Assembly: GCA_910578565.1 (NCBI GenBank)
Contig: CAJTQF010000003.1
Span: forward strand, 161,456 to 225,455
Direction: 5' to 3'
DNA length: 64,000 bases
Source: an uncultured Christensenella sp.
Lineage (GTDB): Bacteria; Bacillota; Clostridia; Christensenellales; Borkfalkiaceae
Under the pieces are notes generated by a model. It saw only the letters and a program-made list of their open reading frames with translations, was not told the DNA's origin and searched no databases. This document shows positions 1 to 7,999 of the stretch, one piece after another (positions within the stretch are counted from its first letter, which is position 1; every line of letters begins with the position of its first letter). Both the position numbers and the translations under genes were made by a program.

Positions 1-891
1 GACTGTACGCGTCTGCCCCCCAAGGACAGAGATATAGCTATGGTTTTCCAGAACTATGCGCTGTACGGTCATATGACTATTTACGAAAATATGGCATTTT
101 CTCTCACTCTCCGCAAAGAGAATAAAGAGATAATTCACAGAAAGGTTATGGCGGCGGCTGAAATTCTCGATTTGAAGAGCCAGCTCAACAAAAAGCCCAA
201 GCAGCTTTCCGGCGGTCAGCGCCAGCGTGTCGCAATGGGGCGCGCAATTGTCCGTAACCCCAAAGTATTCCTTTTTGACGAACCCCTTTCAAACCTCGAC
301 GCAAAACTCAGGGGTTCGATGAGAAGAGAACTCATACTTTTACATAAAAAACTGAATGCGACTATTATGTACGTAACCCACGACCAGACCGAAGCTCTGA
401 CTCTTGCGGACAGAATAGTGTGTATGTCAATGGGACACGTCCAGCAGATAGGTAAACCTATAGACCTGTACGAAAGACCCGCAAACACTTTCGTCGCAAC
501 CTTTATAGGGCTTCCCCCTATGAATATGTTCGAAGGCAAAATTCAGGGCGGATATTTCAAGAGCGACCTTTTCGAATATCCTTTAAGCGAAAAGCAGATA
601 AGACAGCTTAAAGACTATGAAGGAAAAGAAGTAATTTTAGGCGTGCGTCCCGAAAACGTCACCCGCGACGGCTCTGTAAAATTAAACGTTACCAACAACG
701 AGAACCTGGGTATGAACACCCTTGTACACGGCAAAGTCGGCGGTGTGAAAAACGTTGTCTGCAAATTTGCCGAGTGGTGCAATTACAAAAACGGCGACGA
801 TATCAATATAGGTTTCGACGCTACGATGATGCACTTCTTTGAAATGCCCGAAGGCGATATGCCCGGCAAGGCAATAATTAAGGAGGGATAA
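1..891 (+). CDS. ugpC: Sugar ABC transporter ATP-binding protein, MsmK/UgpC type (5' end outside window)
   Basis: ATPase subunit that powers import of oligosaccharides through a membrane permease pair. The frame is open from base 1, so the N-terminus with Walker A lies upstream. Visible in order are the Q-loop (VFQNYALYGHM), the ABC signature LSGGQRQRV, Walker B VFLFDEPLSNLDA, the H-loop VTHDQTEA, and a C-terminal MOI/TOBE region of about 130 residues ending in a PEGDMPG segment. This architecture is typical of the multi-sugar MsmK/UgpC family, whose members often serve several permeases. No permease or binding-protein gene is next to it downstream, but a GH28/GH105 pair is, which suggests pectin-derived sugars as cargo (inference). 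The TAA stop is one base before the next ATG, and that gene's AAGGAGG site lies inside this coding end. Confidence 0.93.
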   Translation, partial: DCTRLPPKDRDIAMVFQNYALYGHMTIYENMAFSLTLRKENKEIIHRKVMAAAEILDLKSQLNKKPKQLSGGQRQRVAMGRAIVRNPKVFLFDEPLSNLDAKLRGSMRRELILLHKKLNATIMYVTHDQTEALTLADRIVCMSMGHVQQIGKPIDLYERPANTFVATFIGLPPMNMFEGKIQGGYFKSDLFEYPLSEKQIRQLKDYEGKEVILGVRPENVTRDGSVKLNVTNNENLGMNTLVHGKVGGVKNVVCKFAEWCNYKNGDDINIGFDATMMHFFEMPEGDMPGKAIIKEG

Positions 892-892
892 G

Positions 893-1546
893 ATGGAAGA
901 AATGGAAAAGGTAGTGGAAGCTGCCGAAGTTCAGCCTTCCGAAGAGATTCAACCCAAGCCTTCCAAAGCAGCAAAGGCGGGCGCGGCAATTAAGGAATGG
1001 TTCAGAAAATTTACCGTTAAACTTAAACACAGACCAATGAACATAGCGTTCTTTGTTTTGATAGTGGCAACGGTGCTTTATCTTTGCTCGCTGGGAGATT
1101 ATTCGCAGTCCGTACTCAAATACAGGATTGTAGACTGGCTGGGGCTCAGTGTTTTCGTAAATACTCTGTTCTGCATTCTGTCCCTGTTGCTGTTTATGAA
1201 CTCGTTCCCCAAACGTTCGAAAAAGCCCAGGATAGTAATGCTTATACTGTTCTTCGTGTTTGTCGCGGCAATGATAACGTTTGACGTTCTGTTCTACGTC
1301 CGTGCGGGAAACGCTTACAACAACGACCTTGCCAATCCCAATTGGGACCCCGCAATTAAAGCCGACGTGCAAAGTTATATGGTACCCGCACTCAATTCGG
1401 CTTTGGCGCATATAGCGCTGGTCGGACTGGGCGCGATACTTACGGCGACATATCCTTTATACGGTAAACTTCTCAATAAGATTAATACCAGAAAGGTCAT
1501 CGAATCTACCGAACTCAAAGAAGCTATCGAAACTCAGGACGATTAA
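893..1546 (+). CDS. Conserved four-TM membrane protein of unknown function
   Basis: 217 residues. An acidic and proline-containing N-terminal segment (about 45 residues) is followed by four hydrophobic segments near residues 49-68, 83-103, 112-134 and 168-190, with a basic stretch before the first and a charged tail after the last. I recognise no family. The start is secure: AAGGAGG lies 6 bases upstream, and the ATG begins one base after the stop of the sugar ABC ATPase, so the two are co-transcribed and probably translationally coupled. Position suggests a helper of the sugar transport locus, but nothing in the protein shows a substrate or enzyme motif. Confidence 0.8.
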   Translation: MEEMEKVVEAAEVQPSEEIQPKPSKAAKAGAAIKEWFRKFTVKLKHRPMNIAFFVLIVATVLYLCSLGDYSQSVLKYRIVDWLGLSVFVNTLFCILSLLLFMNSFPKRSKKPRIVMLILFFVFVAAMITFDVLFYVRAGNAYNNDLANPNWDPAIKADVQSYMVPALNSALAHIALVGLGAILTATYPLYGKLLNKINTRKVIESTELKEAIETQDD

Positions 1547-1568
1547 TTTATCCGATAAAAATAAAAGT

Positions 1569-1608
1569 AATTTAGCCGGCAAAAAGTGTTTTGTCGGCTA
1601 AATTTTAA
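1569..1608 (+). terminator. Hairpin between the two membrane-protein genes
   Basis: A 16-base stem (AATTTAGCCGGCAAAA with its near-perfect complement) around a 4-base loop is followed by a short T run. It is probably a partial terminator or processing site after the 893-1546 gene. It sits directly before the ribosome binding site of the next gene, so read-through is likely. Confidence 0.5.
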
Positions 1609-1618
1609 AAGGTAAACA

Positions 1619-2317
1619 ATGGCAAAAAAGAAGAAAAAGTTTCAGGAAACCACCATAGAAAATTACTACGACCTGAAACTTGACAAAATTGACGAACTGG
1701 TCGCGGCGTTAAAGGAAGAAACCCCGCGGGAGAGCGGCGGAAACATTTCCTATAACGTTGCCGAGATTACGGGCGACGACAGCGAAAGAAACAGGCAAAA
1801 AGAGTTTGACCCCTATAAAGTGGACAAATTTTCAAGAATACCCGCCTGGGTAAAGGCGCTTTTCATAAAGTTCTGGTTTTCGGGTTGCGTATGTTACTTC
1901 GTTATGTTCGGACTGCGCATAAACGAGCTGGACAAACTCGTGCTTCTGGGCGCGGTGCTTGGCTTGGTTGTGGACGTGCTTGTAAACCCGTTGTTCAGAT
2001 ATATGGAATCCGACAGAAAAGAGTACAACGCGTATATGATGTTCCCGTTCCCTTTTAAGGCGTTCTGGACTTTTTTCACAAACGTAATTTACTATATATT
2101 AGTTGTATTCTGCGTAAATTACTGTTACTTCGGTTTAAACGAACTTATAAATTTAATTTCCGGTACGTCCAATGAAATAAAAGTGGGGGTAGAACCCTTG
2201 CTTTTTGGTGTGTTTACCGTTATAATTGATATGATTTTCATCGGTATTAAAGACGGAATAGTCATACTAACCAAAAAACGTAAAAACACAAAAAAAGAAG
2301 GTACTTTAAATGTTTAA
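1619..2317 (+). CDS. Conserved membrane protein of unknown function
   Basis: 232 residues. A very basic start (MAKKKKKF) and a hydrophilic N-terminal 80 residues precede about four hydrophobic segments (roughly residues 82-100, 107-126, 148-172 and 195-213), and the tail is Lys-rich. No catalytic motif or known family is recognised. The last 8 bases overlap the start of the GH28 gene, which implies translational coupling with a cytosolic glycosidase. With the preceding four-TM protein it may form an accessory membrane component of the sugar locus (inference from position only). Confidence 0.78.
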   Translation: MAKKKKKFQETTIENYYDLKLDKIDELVAALKEETPRESGGNISYNVAEITGDDSERNRQKEFDPYKVDKFSRIPAWVKALFIKFWFSGCVCYFVMFGLRINELDKLVLLGAVLGLVVDVLVNPLFRYMESDRKEYNAYMMFPFPFKAFWTFFTNVIYYILVVFCVNYCYFGLNELINLISGTSNEIKVGVEPLLFGVFTVIIDMIFIGIKDGIVILTKKRKNTKKEGTLNV

Positions 2318-3842
2318 AAAACTGTTTGCATCATCAACCACCGCTTGTTTCGAGCTGAAAAACACTTCCCCCTATTACAGTTCCGAAAGTTACAAAGTGC
2401 TTCTGGACGGTAAACCTGCGGGCGAGTTTGAAACAAACGTATTTTCTCTGTTTAATCTTGAACCCGACAGAGAATACACGGTTGAAATTGCAGGCAGTAC
2501 TCTGAAATTCAGAACCCTTGCCGAAACGGGCGTTATCGACGTAAAAGCGCTCGGCGCGGCGGGCGACGGCGCTACCGACGACACTTACTACGTTCAAAAA
2601 GCCATAGACCGCTGTCCCGAAGGCGGCAGGGTGCTGTTCACGGAAGGAACTTATCTTGTCCGTCCGCTCAGTCTCAGAAGCGGTATCACAATAGAGCTGA
2701 AAAAGGGCGCTGTTATATTGGGCGACCCGCGCGAAACAAGTTATCCCTATATCCCCGCAAGAAACCCCTATTCCAAAAAGGAAGAAGTGCTTGCAACCTG
2801 GGAAGGCGAACCTTTCGATTGCCATATGTCGCTTATCCACGGCTACAAACGCAAAAACGTAATGATAGTGGGCGAAGGAACAATTAACGGCAACGCCGAC
2901 AAATCTACATGGTGGGACAGACCGAAGGGCAGGGCGGTTGCGCGTCCGCGGCTGGTGTTTTTAAACAAGTGCGTGAACGTGCGTATGCACGGCGTCACCT
3001 GTAAAAATTCGGCAAGCTGGAACGTTCACCCCTTCTTTTCAAAAAATTTAGGCTTTTATGATCTTAAAATAGAAAACCCTTATACCGCCCCCAACACCGA
3101 CGGGCTCGATCCCGAAAGCTGCGACAAGGTGGACATTGTGGGCTGTAAGTTCAGCGTGGGCGACGACTGTTGCGCAATCAAGTCCGGAAAGCTGTATATG
3201 GGCAAGACTTACAAGACCCCCGCAAACCGCCACACTTTGCGCAACAACCTGTTTCAGGACGGACACGGCGCAATCGTTCTCGGCAGCGAAATGAGCGGCG
3301 GCGTGCGCGACTTGACCGTGTGCCAGTGCCTTTTCAGACATACCGACAGGGGGCTGAGAATCAAGAGCAGGCGCGGCAGGGGCAAGGACGCAATAATAGA
3401 CGGCGTTGTTTTCGAAAACATAAAAATGGAAAACGTCATAACGCCGCTGGTTATAAATATGTATTACAATTGCGACCCGGACGGAAATACCGAATACGTG
3501 TGGACGCGCAGCAAAAATATGATAGTGGACGACCGCACGCCCTATCTCGGCAAGTTCGTTTTCAAGGACATTGTGTGCGAAGACTGCGAGTGTATGGCGG
3601 GCTATTTTGACGGGCTTACAGAACAACCCATAAAAGAAGTGGTTATCGAAAACGTTTCGTTCTCGTTCAAAAAAGATTCAAAGCCGCACACCCCCGCAAT
3701 GCTTCAGGGCATAAGCGCATACTGCAAGGCGGGACTGTACGTTGACAACGTTGAAAAATTAGTGCTCAACAACGTTACTTTCAGCGGCGTTGACGGCGAA
3801 AAAATTATAAAAAAACACCTGGGTCAGGTTATAGGCGAATAA
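2310..3842 (+). CDS. Glycoside hydrolase family 28, probable exo-polygalacturonase
   Basis: 510 residues, no signal peptide, so probably cytosolic. Residues 1-70 look like the small beta-sandwich (fibronectin III-like) domain that precedes GH28 in bacterial exo-polygalacturonases. From residue 75 a right-handed beta-helix begins (LGAAGDGATDDT). GH28 landmarks are present in order: NTDG near residue 262, GDDC near 285 (catalytic aspartates), GHG near 319 and RIK near 350. The expected role is removal of galacturonic acid units from imported pectin oligomers. It overlaps the upstream membrane-protein gene by 8 bases and is followed by a GH105 gene and a divergent AraC regulator, which together form a small pectin-use cluster. 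Fine specificity (galacturonan or rhamnogalacturonan) cannot be told from sequence alone. Confidence 0.92.
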   Translation: MFKKLFASSTTACFELKNTSPYYSSESYKVLLDGKPAGEFETNVFSLFNLEPDREYTVEIAGSTLKFRTLAETGVIDVKALGAAGDGATDDTYYVQKAIDRCPEGGRVLFTEGTYLVRPLSLRSGITIELKKGAVILGDPRETSYPYIPARNPYSKKEEVLATWEGEPFDCHMSLIHGYKRKNVMIVGEGTINGNADKSTWWDRPKGRAVARPRLVFLNKCVNVRMHGVTCKNSASWNVHPFFSKNLGFYDLKIENPYTAPNTDGLDPESCDKVDIVGCKFSVGDDCCAIKSGKLYMGKTYKTPANRHTLRNNLFQDGHGAIVLGSEMSGGVRDLTVCQCLFRHTDRGLRIKSRRGRGKDAIIDGVVFENIKMENVITPLVINMYYNCDPDGNTEYVWTRSKNMIVDDRTPYLGKFVFKDIVCEDCECMAGYFDGLTEQPIKEVVIENVSFSFKKDSKPHTPAMLQGISAYCKAGLYVDNVEKLVLNNVTFSGVDGEKIIKKHLGQVIGE

Positions 3843-3911
3843 GTTTAAGGGGCGCGAAAACCGTACAGGTCACCGCCCTTTAATTTGAAAATAAGAAAAA
3901 AAGGGGAAAAT

Positions 3912-5045
3912 ATGGATTACTCTCTCATTGACAAATACATTGACCGTCTTATAGACGACTCCACGCCCGACAGACCGATATGGAATATCGAAAATATCAA
4001 GCACGGCAAACCCGCCGGCTGGAATTACATAGACGGCTGTATGATGACGTCGCTTTACACAACCTATCTTCTGACGGGCAAGAAAAAATATCTCGATTTC
4101 ATTGACAGGTTTGTGGACTACTACGTTTTCGAAGACGGTACAATCCGCGGTTACGAGTTGGACACTTACAACGTTGACAATATAAACGAAGGCAGGGTGC
4201 TGTTCGACTTATACCGTGAAACGGGCAAACCCAAATACAGAAAGGCGATAGACCTTTTATATTCGCAGCTTAAAACCCAGCCCAGAACGGCAATCGGCAA
4301 TTTCTGGCACAAGAAAATTTATCCAAACCAGGTCTGGCTTGACGGCTTGTATATGGCGCAGGTGTTCTATACCCGTTACGAAGCCGAAATTAACGGCGGA
4401 AAAGATTACGAAGATATCGTAAAACAGTTCCAAAACGTATACGACAATATGTACGACAAACAAAAACGCCTTTATTATCACGGCTGGGACTATTCTAAAA
4501 CGGCGTTCTGGGCGGATAAAAAAACGGGGCTTTCAAAAAGTTTCTGGCTGCGTTCGGTAGGCTGGTACACGGTAGGGCTTGTGGATTGCATATGCTATCT
4601 TTCAAGCGGCGCGAACGACGCAAAGACCCGCCTTGTAAAAATTTTCAGGGACACTATAGAAGGGCTTGAAAAGTACATAGACGGCGACAGCAAAATGTTC
4701 TGGCAGGTTGTGGACCGGGGCGGCATGGAAGGCAACTACCTTGAAACTTCGGGCAGCGCAATGATAGCCTACGCAATGATGAAGGGCGCCAGATTTGGAT
4801 ATTTGGATAAGCGCTACGCAAAACTGGGCGAAGAAGTGTTTAACGGTATTTGTAAAAAGTATCTGACGGAAACGGACGGCAAACTCAATCTGGGCGGCAT
4901 CTGCCTTATGGCGGGGCTCGGTCCCGAAACAAATCGCAAGCGCGACGGCTCTTATGAGTATTACATTTCGGAACCGGTCGTTGAAAACGACGCAAAGGGA
5001 ACGGGTCCGTTTGTAATGGCTTATACGGAAATTCAACAGTTATAA
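3912..5045 (+). CDS. Glycoside hydrolase family 105 (unsaturated rhamnogalacturonyl hydrolase, YteR-like)
   Basis: 377 residues from the ATG at 3912, chosen over an ATG 27 bases earlier because AAGGGGA stands just before it. The fold is an (alpha/alpha)6 barrel of the GH88/GH105 clan. The conserved VWLDG motif places the general-acid Asp near residue 142, matching the position in YteR, and YYHGWD carries the later conserved His. Family members hydrate the 4,5-unsaturated uronic acid left at the non-reducing end by pectate or rhamnogalacturonan lyases. There is no signal sequence, consistent with cytosolic processing of imported oligomers. A GC-rich bidirectional terminator follows immediately. 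Confidence 0.93.
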   Translation: MDYSLIDKYIDRLIDDSTPDRPIWNIENIKHGKPAGWNYIDGCMMTSLYTTYLLTGKKKYLDFIDRFVDYYVFEDGTIRGYELDTYNVDNINEGRVLFDLYRETGKPKYRKAIDLLYSQLKTQPRTAIGNFWHKKIYPNQVWLDGLYMAQVFYTRYEAEINGGKDYEDIVKQFQNVYDNMYDKQKRLYYHGWDYSKTAFWADKKTGLSKSFWLRSVGWYTVGLVDCICYLSSGANDAKTRLVKIFRDTIEGLEKYIDGDSKMFWQVVDRGGMEGNYLETSGSAMIAYAMMKGARFGYLDKRYAKLGEEVFNGICKKYLTETDGKLNLGGICLMAGLGPETNRKRDGSYEYYISEPVVENDAKGTGPFVMAYTEIQQL

Positions 5046-5051
5046 AATTTA

Positions 5052-5086
5052 AGGCGGACCGCCGTACGGCGGTCCGCCTATGTTTT
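5052..5086 (+). terminator. Bidirectional terminator between GH105 and araC-type gene
   Basis: A perfect 12-bp GC-rich stem (AGGCGGACCGCC with its complement, loop GTAC region) is followed on the plus strand by ATGTTTTT. It overlaps the last bases of the convergent AraC-family gene and so can serve both. Confidence 0.85.
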
Positions 5087-5791
5087 TGTGTATTCGGTTG
5101 GTGATATTCCGTAATATTTTTTAAACACGCGCGAAAAATACAGCGGTTCGGCAAAGCCGCATGCTTCGGCTATCTGCGACACCGTGTAAGCCGAATACTG
5201 ATTTGAAATTCCGCTTTGCAACAGATTTTTCGCAAGTTTCATACGTTCGCCCGTCAGAAATTCAAGCGGGGTCGCGCCCGTTTCTTTTTGGAAAAGTTTC
5301 CGCACGTAGTCATAGTTGAGCGGGAGCTTTTTTATTGCGGCTTCCAGCGAAAAGGTCACGTTTGAAAGATTGTCCAATATTTCGGCGCGCACGGTTTCGG
5401 TCACGGGCGAGTACTTTACGCTCTCTGAAAACGCCGTTGCCAAAGCCACCACAAGTCCGCCCAGCGCGGATAAAACAAGCTCCTTTTTGGGGATTTGCGA
5501 CTGCTCGTAAAACTGAGCCTGTTCGGAAATACGGCAAACTTCGCCGAAACTGTCGGGTATTACCGTTATTTCCTTAAATGGCAGAAGCGCCTTTTCCACC
5601 GTAATAATTACAGCATTGTCCGCGGAGTATTCCGTGAGTGGCGGAATAACCGCAAAACTGTTTGCGGGGACAGGAAAAGTTTTATCTGCTTGCATAATCT
5701 GCGCGGTTGTCTGCGGTACGGCAATTTCAAAATGCTTGCTAATCCGCTTTTCCGCGCCGTTTGCCGACACAACCGAAGTTATAGTGTTCAT
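5078..5791 (-). CDS. AraC family transcriptional regulator
   Basis: 237 residues. The C-terminal 100 residues form the two helix-turn-helix units of AraC/XylS proteins: a first HTH around DYVRKLFQKETGATPLEFL, then a second with SQIAEACGFAEPLYFSRVFK and the family end motif GISPTEY. The N-terminal 130 residues are poorly conserved and probably form a cupin-like sugar-sensing domain. It converges on the GH28-GH105 genes and is the obvious candidate to control them by pectin-derived ligand (inference). No Shine-Dalgarno precedes the ATG. Instead a TACAAT -10 box ends 6 bases before it, predicting a leaderless mRNA. Confidence 0.9.
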   Translation of the reverse strand: MNTITSVVSANGAEKRISKHFEIAVPQTTAQIMQADKTFPVPANSFAVIPPLTEYSADNAVIITVEKALLPFKEITVIPDSFGEVCRISEQAQFYEQSQIPKKELVLSALGGLVVALATAFSESVKYSPVTETVRAEILDNLSNVTFSLEAAIKKLPLNYDYVRKLFQKETGATPLEFLTGERMKLAKNLLQSGISNQYSAYTVSQIAEACGFAEPLYFSRVFKKYYGISPTEYTKT

Positions 5792-5797
5792 ATCCGT

Positions 5798-5827
5798 ATT
5801 GTATCACAAATTGTCCGTTTTATGCAA
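5798..5827 (-). promoter_or_regulatory. Promoter of the AraC-family gene
   Basis: On the minus strand TTGCAT (5827-5822), an 18-base spacer and TACAAT (5803-5798) end 6 bases before the ATG at 5791. Initiation would fall on or next to the start codon. Confidence 0.6.
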
Positions 5828-5973
5828 ATATATTTATAGTTTCAAAATTTTGTGGCAATTTACTTAAATTGTGATAAAAAGTAAAAGAAAATATAAATAA
5901 GTTGGAAAATGTAGAAATTTATTAAAAATATATAAAAATTTACCTACCGGTAAAAAGGTAATAGATACGTATG

Positions 5974-6063
5974 TTGGTCAGACGGCGTACCGACATCAAT
6001 CACGATCGATACGAATATCAAACTTACTTTAATGTAAAGGCGATATTTGTTGAAGATAAATTA
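5974..6063 (+). pseudogene. Frameshifted remnant of an InlB-type repeat gene 3' end
   Basis: This stretch aligns over its whole length with the last 90 bases of the 8000-10228 gene. Shared pieces include WSDG(V), then ATCGATACG, ACTTTAATGTA, GGCGATAT and GTTRAAGATAAA. A single-base deletion near 6030 shifts the frame, so the reading passes from a TSITIDTN-like segment to FNVKAIFVEDK, the equivalents of RIDTDI and FNVLAICVKDK in the intact gene. It is best read as the decayed end of a third paralogue that once stood upstream of the 6081 gene. Bases 5828-5973 are AT-rich with no gene that I can see. Confidence 0.7.
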
Positions 6064-6080
6064 AAACAAAGGAGAAAAAA

Positions 6081-7817
6081 ATGAACAAACGCACAAAAAA
6101 GATTAGTTTAATAATACTTGTATTATTAGTATTAATCGTAGTAACAGTAGGATTTATTTTTATAAGTAATGTTTTAAGCAAAAATGTAAATGCATCAACT
6201 TATAACGAATCTTTATCTGTTGAAAAAGGTAAAATCGTAACTTCGGAGGTAAAATCACGTTCGACTAAAGCTGTTGCCGTTAACGATGAGAATGATAATG
6301 AGGTCTATGTTGTCTTTTCTTTTGCAGGCGGAACAGGTGGTACTAAAAAGGTTTTTGCTACATATGGCAAGGATATGCCTTCTAGTTTAACGCCGCCGAC
6401 AAAAGAAAATTATGAATTTTTAGGTTATTTTGATGACGATAATAACGAGAAACAGTATTATGACGCAAATATGAATAGCACAAGTATTTGTGATGTAGAA
6501 GATACGTTAATACTGACGGCTCACTGGGCGGGTCAAGAAATTACAATAACACTAGACCATAATGGCGGCACAAGCAATATGTCATCCATAACTATAGAAA
6601 GTGGAGCTTTTTTTGAAAGTGTAGAAATTCCTACAAGAAAAGGGTATAGCTTTGAGGGGTATAAAGATGGCGATAAGCTAGTTTTTAACAAGAATGGAGC
6701 GCCTGCAATAGCAACTTGCACCTATACGTCAAGTGTCACCTTAACAGCCGATTGGAATCTTGAAAATTATCAAATTAAATTTGAGTTAGAAAATCCTGAT
6801 GTTAACGGAACAGTTACTGCTTCTAGTCTTAATATTCCGTCGTTATATGATATCACCCTTGTTGAAAAAAATGCTTACAACTTTGAAGGTGTTGTCAAGG
6901 GAGATTATAGATTAAATTTATCACCAAATAAAATAGCTAAAGGACAAACTGGAGATATAACTGTATATGGTAAATGGGTTTCAGCAGATACGACAATAAC
7001 TTATAGTTTAGATGGAGGAAAAAATAATTCAGCTAATATCACCCTTATTAAAAAGGGACAAACGCTAAATCTTGAACCGGCAACTAAAACACATTATATA
7101 TTTGACAGTTGGTATTTAAACGATAAGCGAGTATCGTCTGTTGTTGGTACTGGTGAAGAATCTATCACCTTAGTTGCAAAATGGAAGAATAGAGTGCCTT
7201 CACAAACTTATACACTTGATGCAAATATGCAAAATTTTACATGCAGCGGATATCAAGCCTTAGTTTTGAAACTGCCTTCTAGAAATTTTTATAGTCCTTG
7301 CGTTATTACTGTTCCCCAAGGCACAAGATATCTACAACTATTTGCGGATAAATACATTGAATATGATTTATATATTGTAATAAGTTCACGTACTACTGAC
7401 TTTGATCTTTATTTGGACGATATTGGGTTTTGTGGTCCAGCGACAGGAACTGGTGTAGCACATTCAGCAATTAAGATGACCACAACCAACGATAGTGTAC
7501 TAAATCTTTACACTTACGGAAAAGTGTGTATTCAAGGAGGAACGCCGCCTAAAAGAACCACTAGCGGTTATGGATATAATGGTGCAAATGCAATAGAGTG
7601 TTCTACGCTTCATATCAGACATGCTGAAAATTTAACAATAAAAGGCGGAAGCGGAAGTTATGGATCATATGGATATGGTACGGCTGGCTATGCTGTATAC
7701 GTACAAAATAAATTTTATCGTCCTGCTGCGGGAGTTACTCTAATTGGCGGCACTTCGGGATCAACGCAAGTGGCAGGTTGCAATATGGAGGCGGAAATTA
7801 AAGAACAAGAATATTAA
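6081..7817 (+). CDS. Exported protein with four Listeria-Bacteroides (InlB-type) repeats
   Basis: 578 residues. The N-terminus has a basic start and a hydrophobic segment (about residues 9-30) that acts as a signal peptide or membrane anchor. Four repeats of the Listeria-Bacteroides type follow to about residue 372, each closing with a (A/G)xW tripeptide (AHW, ADW, GKW, AKW) and containing a glycine pair such as DHNGG or SLDGG. The remaining 200 residues are not recognised and end in a Gly/Tyr/Ser-rich stretch with two GG turns, which may be a beta-helical cap. The start is fixed by AAAGGAG 8 bases upstream. Base and codon use are clearly more AT-rich than the pectin genes before it, suggesting acquisition or relaxed evolution. 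Probable cell-surface adhesion or matrix role, unproven. Confidence 0.82.
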   Translation: MNKRTKKISLIILVLLVLIVVTVGFIFISNVLSKNVNASTYNESLSVEKGKIVTSEVKSRSTKAVAVNDENDNEVYVVFSFAGGTGGTKKVFATYGKDMPSSLTPPTKENYEFLGYFDDDNNEKQYYDANMNSTSICDVEDTLILTAHWAGQEITITLDHNGGTSNMSSITIESGAFFESVEIPTRKGYSFEGYKDGDKLVFNKNGAPAIATCTYTSSVTLTADWNLENYQIKFELENPDVNGTVTASSLNIPSLYDITLVEKNAYNFEGVVKGDYRLNLSPNKIAKGQTGDITVYGKWVSADTTITYSLDGGKNNSANITLIKKGQTLNLEPATKTHYIFDSWYLNDKRVSSVVGTGEESITLVAKWKNRVPSQTYTLDANMQNFTCSGYQALVLKLPSRNFYSPCVITVPQGTRYLQLFADKYIEYDLYIVISSRTTDFDLYLDDIGFCGPATGTGVAHSAIKMTTTNDSVLNLYTYGKVCIQGGTPPKRTTSGYGYNGANAIECSTLHIRHAENLTIKGGSGSYGSYGYGTAGYAVYVQNKFYRPAAGVTLIGGTSGSTQVAGCNMEAEIKEQEY

Positions 7818-7837
7818 TTAAATAAACATTAATAAGA

Positions 7838-7868
7838 TCCGCTGTGGCTTTAAAGCCGCAGCGGGATT
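7838..7868 (+). terminator. Hairpin after the 6081 gene
   Basis: The 10-bp stem CCGCTGTGGC/GCCGCAGCGG has a TTTAAA loop. There is only a weak T tract, so it may be a terminator or an mRNA 3' stabiliser. Confidence 0.55.
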
Positions 7869-7964
7869 AGTGTTCAATTATAAACTAGATATAATATGTG
7901 TTTAAGGCTTGTTGTTTAAACTTACATTTAAAAACAATAGATAAAGATAAAATCATAATATTAG

Positions 7965-7993
7965 TATACACACATATTTAATTATGTTATAAT
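7965..7993 (+). promoter_or_regulatory. Extended -10 promoter of the 8000 gene
   Basis: TGTTATAAT (extended -10, TATAAT at 7988-7993) has a weak TATACA -35 at 7965-7970, 17-base spacer. The hexamer ends exactly 6 bases before the ATG and no Shine-Dalgarno is present, so the mRNA is predicted to be leaderless. Confidence 0.65.
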
Positions 7994-7999
7994 AATATT

